Positions 7,340 to 16,389 of a stretch of 34,940 nucleotides of DNA are shown in pieces. The translations under genes and the position numbers were made by a program. Each line of letters begins with the position of its first letter. Positions within the stretch are counted from its first letter, which is position 1. Origin of the DNA: an uncultured Lentisphaerota bacterium (GTDB lineage Bacteria; Verrucomicrobiota; Kiritimatiellia; CAIQIC01); the NCBI GenBank assembly GCA_903912445.1, contig CAIWHP010000157.1, forward strand, positions 1-34,940, read 5' to 3'. The notes under the pieces were generated by a model. The model was not told the origin of the DNA. It searched no databases and worked only from the letters and a program-made list of their open reading frames with translations.

Positions 7340-10300
7340 TTAGTCCGAAAAAATACCTGCCTCTGCTTGATGACGTTCGGCTCGCGATTCTGCCTGTTTC
7401 GCCTCCACCACATCCAGCTCTGCAACGGAGGCGTATTTCTGGCCGGCGGTTTCGCTCAAGGCGACGAGTTTGAGGTAGCGGGCGGTGGCGGGCTTGGCGA
7501 GCTTGATGGTTTCTTCCTTGTCCTTGCCCTTGAAGGCGCCCTTGGCGATCGGTTGGCCCCACTGCTTGCCGTCGGTGCTGAGGTAGAGTTCGTAGTTCTT
7601 CACGCGGCCGTTGGAGTTGCCGCCTTGGCGTGGGAGATAGGTGATGGCCGCGATGTTCAGGCTCTTGCCGAGGTCAATCTTGAGCCAGTGCGGGTGCATG
7701 GCGACGGTGCCAGACCAACGCGAGTGCCAGAAGGTGCCGCTCTGTCCATCGATGGCATTGGCGGGGTCGCCTTCGCCTTTTTCGAAGCTGCTGGCGGTGA
7801 CTTTCCAGCGCGCGCGCGGGTCGAGTGGAGCGAGCACGACCTCGCCGACGAAGTCGGTCATACCGGCGACGCTGGCGTTGATGACGAGCTTCTTGGCGTC
7901 CGGCGCGGCGAAGGGTTCGGCATAGGACAGCAGGTGGCCGCCGGGTAGTTGATACTGGAGCTTCGCGCCGGGCGTCGCGCAGGTCAGCGTGATCTTGCCG
8001 TCCCAGTCGCGCGTGGCGAGCACGGGCTGCACGCGGTTGGCGGGCGCTTGCACGCGGCCGAGCGTGCGCACGTCGGCGCCCGCAGGCAGCAGGCGCAGCA
8101 CATAGCTGAACGTTTCCGGCTGCGACCACACGATGTATTCATCGGCCGGGCGCGGGCCGCAACCGTTGGAGCCGACGCCGGTGGTGCGCGTGCCGATCAC
8201 GAGCACGCTCGCCTTGCTCGGCGGGAGATCAATCGTGTACTCGACCGGATCCATCTGCTCATCGGTGTAGGGCAGCACGCTCGCCTGCAACACGCCGCCA
8301 CCATCGGCCTGCGCCAGCAGGCCGGGCAGGCCCTGGCCGGTGACCGCGGCCCAGCGGACGTCTTCGTGGTTGCCGTTTTCCATCGGCTTGGCGTAGGGCG
8401 TCATGTTGCCGCGGACGGTGCTGGTGAACAGGCCCATGTCGGAGCCGCGCTTGCGGTCGGCGTAGTTTTCCATCGGTCCGCGGCCGAGGCAGGCGAACTG
8501 GTCGAGCTTCTGGTCGAGCAGCAGGCGCACGCCGAGGCGGGCGAACGGGATCTTCTTGCCCTGCGGGAGCACGCAGTTATCCACGGCGATGGAACCATCG
8601 CCGTAGATCGTATAGGCGGCGGTGTGGCTCAGGCGGAAGTTGCCGACGCTATTGAGTTCGCGCGTGACGGAGACGCGCACGGTATGGGGCGCGGGCTGCT
8701 GGAAACTGGCGATCGGCGCCTTCCAGGTCGGCTCGACGAGGCCGTAGCGTTTCCATTCGTTGAACGCCCACATGTCGTCGGTGCGATGCGCCGCGCGCCA
8801 GAGATGCAGTTGCGGCCCGCCCTCGGCGGCGAGCAGATTCCGCCCATCGCGTTCGAGCGCGCTGATGATGCCGCTCGCTTTGTCGAACTTCACCGCAAAG
8901 CCGTCGCCACTGATCGTGAGACCCTGTTTGTCGTTGTTCACCGTCAGCGGTTTCATCGCGGCCACATCGGCGACCGGCGCGGGCGCGGCGGCGGGCAGCT
9001 TGAACTGCTGCCACGCGACTTCGTGCCCGGCCTTGGCCCACAGTTCATCCATCGCGAGCTTGAACGAGACGCGGAGGAAATATTCCACGCCGGGTTTCGC
9101 GACAATCGCCGGCAGCGCGATCTGCAAACCCTGCTCCTTGCCCGGCGCGAGGTCGAGCGCAGGCAGCTTGCCGCTGCCGATCTGTTCGCTGTCGCCGGTT
9201 ACCGTCCAGTCCGCGGTGAAGCCGGAGAGCGGGATGAACGCGAACTTGTTGCGGATTTTGATCTTGCCGGCGGCGAGGTCGTCGGCCTCGATGGCGATCC
9301 ACTGGTAGGCCTTCTTCATCTCGGGGTAGTGCGGCTTGGGCGAGCGGTCGGCAAAGACGACGCCTTTGTGGATGAAGTAGTGATCGTTGGGCACCTCGCC
9401 GAAGCCGCCGCCGTAGGCGAGGTAGACGTGGTTCGGGTCGCGCTTGTTCCAGAGGCCCTGGTCCTGCCACTCCCAGATCGCGCCGCCCATGAGCGCGGGA
9501 TACTTGTCGAAGACGTCGTTATATTCGCCGATCGAGCCCATCGAGTTGTTCATCGCGTGGGCGTATTCGCACATGTAGAACGGCTTGGTGAGCTTCTCGT
9601 TCTGCGCGATCTTCTCGACCTGCGTCCAGTGGGTGTACATGTGGCTGTCCACGTCGGCGGGATTGCCCGCGCCATCGCCGAAGCGCTCGTAGTGCGTCGG
9701 GCGGGAGGTGTCCAGCGCCTTGATTGCCTTGAGCGCGGCGTGGAAGTTCGGCCCGCTGCCGGCCTCGTTGCCGAGCGACCACATGACGACCGAGGCGTGG
9801 TTTTTGAAGTTCTCCACGTTGGCCACGTTGCGGTCCACGTGGGCGGCCTCCCACTCCTTCGGATGCGAGAGGCTGTCCGGGCCGTAGCCATAGCCGTGGC
9901 TCTCCACGTTCGCTTCGGCGCAAAGGTAGATGCCCCACTCGTCGCACAGCTCGTACCAGCGCGGGTCGTCGGAATAGTGGCAGGTGCGGACGTGGTTGCA
10001 GTTGCCCTGCTTGAGCACCTCGAGGTCGCGGATCATGCGCGCCTCGCTGACGGTATGGCCGGTGTCGGGTTCCATCTCGTGGCGGTTCGCGCCCTTGAGC
10101 TTCACGGGCACGCCGTTGATCATGTAGACGCGGCCCTTGATCTCCACCTTGCGGAAGCCGATGCGGGTGGAAAGGAACTCGGAGGCGACGCGGTCATAGG
10201 TGATGCCGGGCTCGCCCTGTTCATCCAGATTCATGGCCAAGGTGTAAAGCGTCGGAGTTTCTGCCGTCCACTTGGCGGGGTTGGCCACCGGGAAGCTGAG

Positions 10301-11245
10301 CGTGACCACCTCCTCGGCGCCGGGCGCGAGCGCTTTGGTCACAGCCGGGGCGCCGGCCTTCGCAACGCTTTTCCCCTGCTTGTCAAACAAGGCGGCGGCG
10401 ATGAGATGGGGCTTCACCGCCTTGTCGCCATAGTTCTTCACCTTCGCCGTCACGGTCAGCGTTGCGTCCTTATACTGCGCGTCGAGGTCCGGCAGCGCAA
10501 AGAAGTCGCGGATGTGGACCTGCGGTGCGCACCAGACGTAGCAGTCGCGGAAGATGCCGGAGAGCCGCCACATGTCCTGGTCTTCGAGATAGGTGCCCGC
10601 GCTGAAGCGGTAGACCTCCACGGCGACCATGTTCTGGCCGGGCTTCACGAACTTCGTCACGTCGAACTCCGCGAGGTTGCGGCTGTTGACGCTGTAGCCC
10701 ACCTGCACGCCGTTGACCCAGACGAAGAACGCGCTATCCACGCCGTTGAACGCGAGGAAGACGCGGCGGCCGCTCCAGTCCGCGGGCAGCTCGAAGTCGC
10801 GGCGGTAGCTGCCGACGGGATTGCGCTCGACGAACGCGGTGTAATCCTTCGGCGGCTCGGTCATCACGCGCGGCCAGTCCTTCTTGATGATGTAGCCCAT
10901 GTTCTTGTAGTAGGGCGTGCCGTAGCCGAGCACCTGCCAGCACGAGGGGACGGGAATGTCCTTCCAACCGCTGACGTCGAAGGAGGGCTTGTAGAAATCG
11001 AGCGGCCGCTCGTCGGGATGCTTGACCCAGTTGAATTTCCACGGGCCGTTGAGCAGGCGGCAGAACGAGGAATCCATGCGCTTGGCCGCGAGCGCCTGCT
11101 GGAGGTTGGGGTAGGGCATCAGCGTCGCGTGCGCCGGCTCCTTGTTGATGCCGAGGCATTGCGCGTTTTCGATCTCCGGCGGCAGCGCCGCCGGGGCGCC
11201 CAGGCCCGCAAGGATCAATAAACCGGCCAGCCAAGTGTGTTTCAT
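7340..11245 (-). CDS. Secreted GH2 beta-galactosidase (LacZ type) with C-terminal F5/8-type discoidin domain
   Basis: 1301 residues; signal peptide about 1-19. The order follows LacZ: sugar-binding domain (about 50-245, with FNGVDSAFFVWVNG), Ig-like domain (about 250-360), TIM barrel (about 365-660), Bgal small-chain domain (about 790-1060, with DMWAFNEW). The acid/base is E494 in SLGNEAG and the nucleophile is E560 in MCEYAHAMNNS. C-terminal residues about 1155-1290 form a discoidin-like module (AIDGQSGTFWHSRWSG, then YELYLSTDGKQW), probably a carbohydrate binder. It likely removes terminal beta-galactose from polysaccharides in the periplasm or outside the cell. Start chosen at 11245 because AGGAA lies about five bases upstream and the signal peptide begins there; a longer frame upstream would cross the repeat. 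Large plus-strand frames over it are shadows. Confidence 0.92.
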   Translation of the reverse strand: MKHTWLAGLLILAGLGAPAALPPEIENAQCLGINKEPAHATLMPYPNLQQALAAKRMDSSFCRLLNGPWKFNWVKHPDERPLDFYKPSFDVSGWKDIPVPSCWQVLGYGTPYYKNMGYIIKKDWPRVMTEPPKDYTAFVERNPVGSYRRDFELPADWSGRRVFLAFNGVDSAFFVWVNGVQVGYSVNSRNLAEFDVTKFVKPGQNMVAVEVYRFSAGTYLEDQDMWRLSGIFRDCYVWCAPQVHIRDFFALPDLDAQYKDATLTVTAKVKNYGDKAVKPHLIAAALFDKQGKSVAKAGAPAVTKALAPGAEEVVTLSFPVANPAKWTAETPTLYTLAMNLDEQGEPGITYDRVASEFLSTRIGFRKVEIKGRVYMINGVPVKLKGANRHEMEPDTGHTVSEARMIRDLEVLKQGNCNHVRTCHYSDDPRWYELCDEWGIYLCAEANVESHGYGYGPDSLSHPKEWEAAHVDRNVANVENFKNHASVVMWSLGNEAGSGPNFHAALKAIKALDTSRPTHYERFGDGAGNPADVDSHMYTHWTQVEKIAQNEKLTKPFYMCEYAHAMNNSMGSIGEYNDVFDKYPALMGGAIWEWQDQGLWNKRDPNHVYLAYGGGFGEVPNDHYFIHKGVVFADRSPKPHYPEMKKAYQWIAIEADDLAAGKIKIRNKFAFIPLSGFTADWTVTGDSEQIGSGKLPALDLAPGKEQGLQIALPAIVAKPGVEYFLRVSFKLAMDELWAKAGHEVAWQQFKLPAAAPAPVADVAAMKPLTVNNDKQGLTISGDGFAVKFDKASGIISALERDGRNLLAAEGGPQLHLWRAAHRTDDMWAFNEWKRYGLVEPTWKAPIASFQQPAPHTVRVSVTRELNSVGNFRLSHTAAYTIYGDGSIAVDNCVLPQGKKIPFARLGVRLLLDQKLDQFACLGRGPMENYADRKRGSDMGLFTSTVRGNMTPYAKPMENGNHEDVRWAAVTGQGLPGLLAQADGGGVLQASVLPYTDEQMDPVEYTIDLPPSKASVLVIGTRTTGVGSNGCGPRPADEYIVWSQPETFSYVLRLLPAGADVRTLGRVQAPANRVQPVLATRDWDGKITLTCATPGAKLQYQLPGGHLLSYAEPFAAPDAKKLVINASVAGMTDFVGEVVLAPLDPRARWKVTASSFEKGEGDPANAIDGQSGTFWHSRWSGTVAMHPHWLKIDLGKSLNIAAITYLPRQGGNSNGRVKNYELYLSTDGKQWGQPIAKGAFKGKDKEETIKLAKPATARYLKLVALSETAGQKYASVAELDVVEAKQAESRAERHQAEAGIFSD

Positions 11246-11284
11246 GATGGTTCCTATAGATGTGGTCACGACGGACGCAGAGTT

Positions 11285-11331
11285 TTCCAAGGTTTGGAAA
11301 AAGCGCAAGCTGTTTCTTCCAAGGCTTGGAA
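11285..11331. repeat. Paired TTCCAA palindrome, copy 2, upstream of the GH2 gene
   Basis: TTCCAAGGTTTGGAA (11285-11299) and TTCCAAGGCTTGGAA (11317-11331) start 32 bp apart, the most perfect copy in the window. The inner DNA can fold (AGC-GCAA-GCT, and the facing TTGGAA/TTCCAA halves). This copy sits 40 bp upstream of a start codon, between divergent genes, unlike the other three. The rest of the 11246-11517 interval shows no gene. Confidence 0.75.
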
Positions 11332-11517
11332 CCGGCCGGGAGAGGCGCGTGACGGTGGCGAGTGACGAGTGTCGCGGGAAGTTCCTCCGCCCTGTCCGTG
11401 GAAGGGCAGGGCCCGCGCACATCGGCGCCAACCCTGGTCCTGTTTTCAGCATGCCGGGAGGCCCTTTTTCCCGCTCCGGGGGACTGCTTTACGTTGGAAA
11501 TTATTCGCGCTTTGCGC

Positions 11518-11545
11518 TTGACGCTCTGCGGCTGGGCCTTACAAT
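11518..11545 (+). promoter_or_regulatory. Strong predicted sigma70-type promoter for the HU gene and hisS
   Basis: TTGACG (11518-11523), 16-base spacer and TACAAT (11540-11545) are close to consensus. The transcript would have a leader of about 40 nt with a GAAAGGAAG ribosome-binding site near 11575-11583. Confidence 0.65.
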
Positions 11546-11590
11546 CGCCCCGAAATTACGTGTGGCAGGGGTGAGAAAGGAAGCGCGGTA

Positions 11591-11875
11591 ATGACATTGA
11601 CGAAACGTGACTTGGTGATACGGATTGCCGAGGAGACCGGTCTCATTCAGCAGGATGTCTTTGCAGTCCTGCAGAAATCCCTCGATTATATTGTCGAGGC
11701 GCTCGCCAAGGGCAATCACGTCGAGTTCCGCAACTTCGGCGTGTTCACCATCAAGACGCGCAAGGCGCGCATCGGCCGGAATCCGAAGAAACCGCAGAAC
11801 ACCGTGACGATCCCGGCGCGCAAAGTGGTGAAGTTCAAGCCCGGACGCATCATGAAAAAGAAAGTGACGGGCTGA
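11591..11875 (+). CDS. HU/IHF-family DNA-binding protein
   Basis: 94 residues, the normal family length. It forms dimers that bend DNA in the nucleoid. Seen: the helical N-terminus (MTLTKRDLVIRIAEETGL), the beta-saddle start VEFRNFGVFTIKTRKARIGRNP, the DNA-intercalating arm with the conserved NPKKP turn, and the closing VTIPARKVVKFKPG. The ATG has a good Shine-Dalgarno about eight bases upstream. hisS follows 13 bases after the stop, so both are probably made from one mRNA. Sequence alone does not decide between HU and an IHF subunit; a homodimeric HU is my guess. Confidence 0.93.
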   Translation: MTLTKRDLVIRIAEETGLIQQDVFAVLQKSLDYIVEALAKGNHVEFRNFGVFTIKTRKARIGRNPKKPQNTVTIPARKVVKFKPGRIMKKKVTG

Positions 11876-11888
11876 GCCTCGCCTCCGC

Positions 11889-13139
11889 ATGGACTCTGCT
11901 GTTTTTCAACCCATCCAAGGGATGTCCGATCTGGCCGCGCCGGAGATTTCCCTCTGGCAGCGGCTTGAGCACGCCGCGCGCGAGGTGATGCGCCTCTGGG
12001 GCTTCACCGAGGTCCGCACGCCGCTGCTGGAATACACCCATCTCTTCACCCGCTCGCTCGGTGACACCACCGACGTCGTGCAGAAGGAAATGTATACCTT
12101 CGCCGACCGCGGCGGGCGCAGCCTGACGCTCCGGCCCGAGGGGACCGCCAGCGTCATCCGCCACGTCGCCGGCCTTGGCGCCGAGGGCGACGACGCCCGG
12201 CTTTACTATGTCGGCCCGATGTTCCGCAGCGAACGCCCGCAGGCCGGGCGCAAGCGCCAGTTCCACCAGCTTGGCGTCGAGGCCTTCGGCGCTCCGAATC
12301 CCGCCGCCGACGCCGAGGTGATCGCGCTCCAGCTCCGGCTGTTCGAGGCGTGGGGCTTGAGCGGACATACGCTCGACTTGAACACGCGCGGCATGCCGGA
12401 AGACCGCGCCGCCGTCACGCAGGGGCTCGCCGACGCCGCGCGCCCGCACCTCGGCGCGCTGTGCGAGGATTGCCAGCGGCGCTTTGAGACGAACATCCTG
12501 CGCTTGCTCGACTGCAAGAAGGAATCCTGCCAGCAGATCGTCGCCAACTTCCCGCCCACCACGCAGTTCATGGGCGAGGCCTCGCGGAAATATCTCGATG
12601 ACGTCCTGCGCCTGCTCGGCAAGCTGGGCATCAACGCCAAGGTCAACCCGCGGCTCGTGCGCGGCCTCGACTACTACGTCCACACCGTCTGGGAGATCCG
12701 CCACGGCGCGCTCGGCGCGCAGGACGCGCTCGCCGGGGGGGGGCGCTACCAGGTGGCGCTTGGCGACAAGACCTTCCAAGGCGTCGGCTTTGCCATCGGC
12801 CTCGAACGCGCGATCATGGCCGTCCAGCAGGACAATCCCGCGCTCGCCGCCGCCGCGCCGCAGACCGGCGCCTGGCTCGTCGCGCTGGGCGACATCGCGC
12901 GCGAGGCGAACCTCCAGCTGGCGAAACAGTTCCGCTGCGCCGGGATCGCCTGCGGGATGGAACTGGGCGCGCGCAGCATGAAGGCGCAGATGCGCGCCGC
13001 GAACAGATCCGGCGCCAAGTGGGTCGTCATCCGCGGCGACAACGAACTCGCCGCCGGCACCGCCGCCCTCAAGAATCTCGCCGACGGCGCGCAGCAGGAT
13101 GTGCCGCTGGCCGACCTCGAAGCCCGCCTGAAAAGCTGA
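11889..13139 (+). CDS. hisS: Histidyl-tRNA synthetase
   Basis: 416 residues. Class II synthetase that charges tRNA-His. Motif 2 is seen as YYVGPMFRSERPQAGRKRQF, followed by HQLGVE; the histidine-specific motif is LVRGLDYYVHTVWE; motif 3 is GVGFAIGLERAIM. The C-terminal anticodon-binding domain covers about the last 90 residues, from WLVALGDIA. The insertion between motif 2 and the His motif carries several Cys (CEDCQRRF, CKKESC), as in many bacterial enzymes. No clear ribosome-binding site lies before the ATG, which is consistent with coupling to the HU gene 13 bases upstream. No T-box or attenuator is seen. Confidence 0.96.
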   Translation: MDSAVFQPIQGMSDLAAPEISLWQRLEHAAREVMRLWGFTEVRTPLLEYTHLFTRSLGDTTDVVQKEMYTFADRGGRSLTLRPEGTASVIRHVAGLGAEGDDARLYYVGPMFRSERPQAGRKRQFHQLGVEAFGAPNPAADAEVIALQLRLFEAWGLSGHTLDLNTRGMPEDRAAVTQGLADAARPHLGALCEDCQRRFETNILRLLDCKKESCQQIVANFPPTTQFMGEASRKYLDDVLRLLGKLGINAKVNPRLVRGLDYYVHTVWEIRHGALGAQDALAGGGRYQVALGDKTFQGVGFAIGLERAIMAVQQDNPALAAAAPQTGAWLVALGDIAREANLQLAKQFRCAGIACGMELGARSMKAQMRAANRSGAKWVVIRGDNELAAGTAALKNLADGAQQDVPLADLEARLKS

Positions 13140-13176
13140 AGAAGTTCCTCCGCGTTGAAGCTTGTCATCATAGTAG

Positions 13177-13197
13177 GGGCGCAGTCTTGCTGCGCCC
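13177..13197. repeat. GGGCGCAG hairpin downstream of hisS
   Basis: GGGCGCAG and CTGCGCCC form a perfect 8-bp stem with loop TCTTG, 37 bases after the hisS stop. There is no T run after it, so it is either a weak terminator or another dispersed palindrome. Confidence 0.5.
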
Positions 13198-13258
13198 AAA
13201 GTGCGTCGGACCGTCACCGGCCCACGCGCTCGCGCGCAGATTTCGTCCCGAAAAGGAT

Positions 13259-13384
13259 TTGCTTTTGCGGGGCGGCCCAGCAAACTGCGCGCATGGTTTT
13301 CGATGTCATCGTGCTGTCGAAAAGCGGCGCGTATCCGGCGGGCGCACTCGGGTGATTTCAGGGCCAGACAAAGGTAGGAATGCC
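13259..13384 (+). promoter_or_regulatory. Promoter and conserved leader of the GH78-like gene
   Basis: A weak -35 TTGCTT (13259-13264), 16-base spacer and CAAACT (13281-13286) precede a leader of about 98 nt. The leader shares long blocks with the leader of the ThuA gene (16896-16997), for example GCGCGC, GTGC, GTCGAAAA, GCGT, CCGG and GGGCG in the same order and nearly the same spacing. The blocks run through different reading frames, so the conservation is at DNA or RNA level. The ribosome-binding site is GGTAGGAA just before the ATG. Confidence 0.5.
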
Positions 13385-16315
13385 ATGAAGACTTTGCACG
13401 TTGGAACTACTGCGGTTGGGCGTCACGTGGCCGTGGGTCTCGCCTTGGCTGCGCTCCAGGTCGCTGCGCTCGCGGAGGCGCCGCTGACGGCGAAATGGAT
13501 CTGGCAGGAGCAGCCGGACTACAACGTCTACAACCAGACCATCGTCGCACGCAAAATGGTGCGGTTGGAAGGGGCGCAACGGGCTCAGATGCGGATCACG
13601 GCGGACACGTTCTACCGGCTGTTCATCAACGGCCAGTGGGTCAACGACGGGCCGTGCCGGAGCTGGCCGGAGCATTTCCAGTACGACGCGTTCGATGTGA
13701 CCGCGCATCTCCGGCCCGGCCTCAACGAAATCCGCGTCATCGCCCGTTACGCCGGCTGCGGCGATTTTCATCATGTGCCCAAGCAGGCGGGGCTGCTCGC
13801 CCAGCTCGATGTCACGCTCGGCAACGGCCGGACCGAGACCATCGTCACCGACCGCTCGTGGGAGGTGGCCGAGCTGCGGGCGCTGATCCGGAACACCCCG
13901 AAGGTGAGCATCCAGATGGAGCCCGCCGAGCTGTACGATGCGCGGCTGGAGGAGCCGCTGCGGTTCGGCAAGGCGCGCGAGCTGTTTGCCGCCGATGCGG
14001 GGCCGTGGAAGGATCTCCAGGCGCGGGACGTGGCGCTGATGACGCGGCAACCGTTCGCGCTGCGGGCGTTCCTCGACGCGAAAGTGGTGAAGTGCGACGG
14101 GCTGGATTTCTGCCTGCCGGCGGCGCGTCTGGTCAATCCCGGCCTCATCGAGGCCAACCATAGCGCCAGCTGCGCCTGTGGCCTGGCCACCGTGTTGGAA
14201 ACGGACCAGGGTTGCCAGCTCACGTTGCAGGCGGAGAACATCAACTTCACGGTCGACGGCAAACGGAGCAAAACCGGGAAGTTCGATCTCGCGCCGGGCC
14301 GGCATCTTGTGCTCGCCTTTGTCCGCAACATGTTCGGCCACGACAAAGAGAAGGCGCTGCGGTTCATGAACCCGCAGGGCTTCCGCCTCGCCAATCCCCT
14401 CGACCCGCAGCACGAAAATCCGTGGTGTTTCATCCGGTTCAAGGAGTTCACGCTCGCCACGGACGACCTGTGCCGGCAGCAGTTCCAGGCGGCCGACGGC
14501 GAGTTGATGCGCCAGCTCAAAGGCTACAACGCGGCGAGCGAGGAGCTGCTGAAAACGGTCAAAACGCCCGCCGACTTTCTGGCCCGGCTGCGGTCGCGCG
14601 CGGAACTGATGCCGTCGGAGCGGATGTTCGTACGGGACAGCTACTGGCAATTTGTGAACCGCCAGGTGGTGGGCGACGCCCGCGCGCTGGTGACCGCGCC
14701 CGCCGCGCTGATGCACGAGACACCGGACCTCACGACCGTCCAGCCGAGCCCTGATGGCGATGTGGAACTGCTCTACGACCTCGGCGAACAGAACTGCGGC
14801 TACTGGGCGTTCGACCTCCTCGCCGACGCGGGTGTGGTGGTGGACGTGGCGGCCGTCGAATACATCACCCCCGACGGCCGCATCCAGTTCGCGCGGAGCA
14901 ACCGCAACGCGCTGCGCTACATCACGCACGAGGGCGCCAACCGGTTCACCTCCCTCAAGCGCCGCTCCGGGCGGTTCATCTTCATCACGCTGCGCAACCA
15001 GAAGGCGCCGGTCCGGATACGCAACTTCCAGCTGATCGAGTCCACCTATCCCGTCGATGCCGTCGGCAGCTTCAGCTGCAGCGACGGGCGGCTCGGCGAG
15101 ATCTGGCGGATTTCCACCCGCACGCTGAAGCTGTGCATGGAGGACACGTTCACCGACTGCCCGCTCTATGAACAGACCCACTGGGTCGGCGATGCGCGCA
15201 ACGAGGCGCTGCTGGCCTATCCTGTCTTCGGCGCGACCGACATCGGCCGGCGCTGCATCCAGCTCACGGCGCAATCGCTGGAGCGCTATCCCATCGCCGG
15301 TTGCCAAACGCCGTCGGGCTGGGACGTGCTGCTGCCGGCGTGGAGTTTTCTCTGGGGCATCTCGACCTGGGACTATTACTGGTATACCGGCGACCAGCAG
15401 TTCCTGCGCGACATCTGGCCGGCGGTCATCCGCAACCTCAAGGGCGCCGAGCGTTACGTGAACGAACAGGGCCTCTTCAGCGGGCCGTTCTGGAACATGT
15501 TCGACTGGACGGGCGCCGACCAGAATCAGAAGACGGTGTTGCACAACAGCATGTTCCTCATCGGCGCGATCGATGCCACGCTCAAGTCCGCGGACGTCCT
15601 CGGCGACACCTCGCAGAACGCCTGGCTGAAGGCGTTCCGCCAGCGGCTCGTGGCCGGGGTCAACAAGCTCTGGGATGCCAAGAAGAACGCCTATCCCGAC
15701 AGCATCCGGGGTGACGGCAGCATCAGCCCTTCGACCTGCCAGCACACCAGTTTCCTGTCCATCCTCTACGACATCGTTGAGCCGGCGAACCTGCCGCATG
15801 CGAAAAAGAACCTGCTCGACCCGCCGCCGGGCATGGTCCGGCTCGGTTCGCCGTTTGCGGCGCTCTATCTGTTCGAAACGATGGAAAAGCTCGGCATGGA
15901 GGAGGCCATCGTGCAGGAAATTTACCGCAACTATCTGCCGATGCTCGAAACGGGTGCGACCACCGTCTGGGAAAGTTTCCCCAGCGGCACCACCGGCCGG
16001 GACGGCTTCCCCACGCGCAGCCATTGCCACGCCTGGTCCTCTGCGCCGAGCTATTTTTTGCCGCGCATCGTCCTCGGCGTCAAACCCACCGCGCCCGGCG
16101 GCCAAACGGTGCAGGTCAGCCCGCGCCTCTGCAATCTCACCTGGGCGCGCGGGACCGTCGCCACGATTCGCGGCCCCGTCTCCGTCTCTTGGCGACTGGC
16201 CGCCGACAAGCTCGAGCTCACCTGCACGGCGCCCGCCGGCACCAAGGTCGAGTTTGTGGGCAACGACAGTCTGGAGGGGAAGACCGTGATCTTCAACGGG
16301 GCGCCGATCAAATAG
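13385..16315 (+). CDS. Secreted alpha-L-rhamnosidase-like glycoside hydrolase, GH78
   Basis: 976 residues; the N-terminus (to about residue 31, ending ALAEA) is a signal peptide. Two beta domains follow: residues about 35-170 (KWIWQE, RLFINGQWVNDGP) resemble the rhamnosidase N-terminal domain. The (alpha/alpha)6 barrel spans about 570-900. It contains DCPLYEQTHWVGDARNE around 591-607, where the family's general acid lies (D603/E607 region), and TTVWESFPSG with E863, the expected partner acid. SHCHAWSSAPSYFL and a C-terminal beta sandwich close the protein. It probably releases rhamnose from plant or algal polysaccharides. Start ATG 13385 follows a GGAA ribosome-binding site. A minus-strand frame of similar length lies opposite and is rejected. 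Confidence 0.82.
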   Translation: MKTLHVGTTAVGRHVAVGLALAALQVAALAEAPLTAKWIWQEQPDYNVYNQTIVARKMVRLEGAQRAQMRITADTFYRLFINGQWVNDGPCRSWPEHFQYDAFDVTAHLRPGLNEIRVIARYAGCGDFHHVPKQAGLLAQLDVTLGNGRTETIVTDRSWEVAELRALIRNTPKVSIQMEPAELYDARLEEPLRFGKARELFAADAGPWKDLQARDVALMTRQPFALRAFLDAKVVKCDGLDFCLPAARLVNPGLIEANHSASCACGLATVLETDQGCQLTLQAENINFTVDGKRSKTGKFDLAPGRHLVLAFVRNMFGHDKEKALRFMNPQGFRLANPLDPQHENPWCFIRFKEFTLATDDLCRQQFQAADGELMRQLKGYNAASEELLKTVKTPADFLARLRSRAELMPSERMFVRDSYWQFVNRQVVGDARALVTAPAALMHETPDLTTVQPSPDGDVELLYDLGEQNCGYWAFDLLADAGVVVDVAAVEYITPDGRIQFARSNRNALRYITHEGANRFTSLKRRSGRFIFITLRNQKAPVRIRNFQLIESTYPVDAVGSFSCSDGRLGEIWRISTRTLKLCMEDTFTDCPLYEQTHWVGDARNEALLAYPVFGATDIGRRCIQLTAQSLERYPIAGCQTPSGWDVLLPAWSFLWGISTWDYYWYTGDQQFLRDIWPAVIRNLKGAERYVNEQGLFSGPFWNMFDWTGADQNQKTVLHNSMFLIGAIDATLKSADVLGDTSQNAWLKAFRQRLVAGVNKLWDAKKNAYPDSIRGDGSISPSTCQHTSFLSILYDIVEPANLPHAKKNLLDPPPGMVRLGSPFAALYLFETMEKLGMEEAIVQEIYRNYLPMLETGATTVWESFPSGTTGRDGFPTRSHCHAWSSAPSYFLPRIVLGVKPTAPGGQTVQVSPRLCNLTWARGTVATIRGPVSVSWRLAADKLELTCTAPAGTKVEFVGNDSLEGKTVIFNGAPIK

Positions 16316-16389
16316 CGCGGCAGGGTTGCCGCTGGCTTCTGTGAGGGAATTTTTGGAAGGCAATAAATACTGATGAAAAAGGAGTGCGC

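Noticed and set aside
7949-11221. 1090-codon plus-strand frame opposite the GH2 gene
   Set aside because: Low-complexity His/Arg/Val/Ala composition without motifs; the GH2 frame has every catalytic motif.
11850-13283. 477-codon minus-strand frame opposite hisS
   Set aside because: Antisense shadow of a clear histidyl-tRNA synthetase.
13302-13355. Short leader peptides in the GH78 leader (MVFDVIVLSK...) and the ThuA leader (MIFQQHG...) as an attenuator system
   Set aside because: The two leaders are similar as DNA but a one-base gap puts the peptides out of register, so the peptides are not conserved; no run of regulatory codons is present.
13358-16363. 1001-codon minus-strand frame opposite the GH78-like gene
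   Set aside because: Composition typical of an antisense shadow; no start signal or motif.
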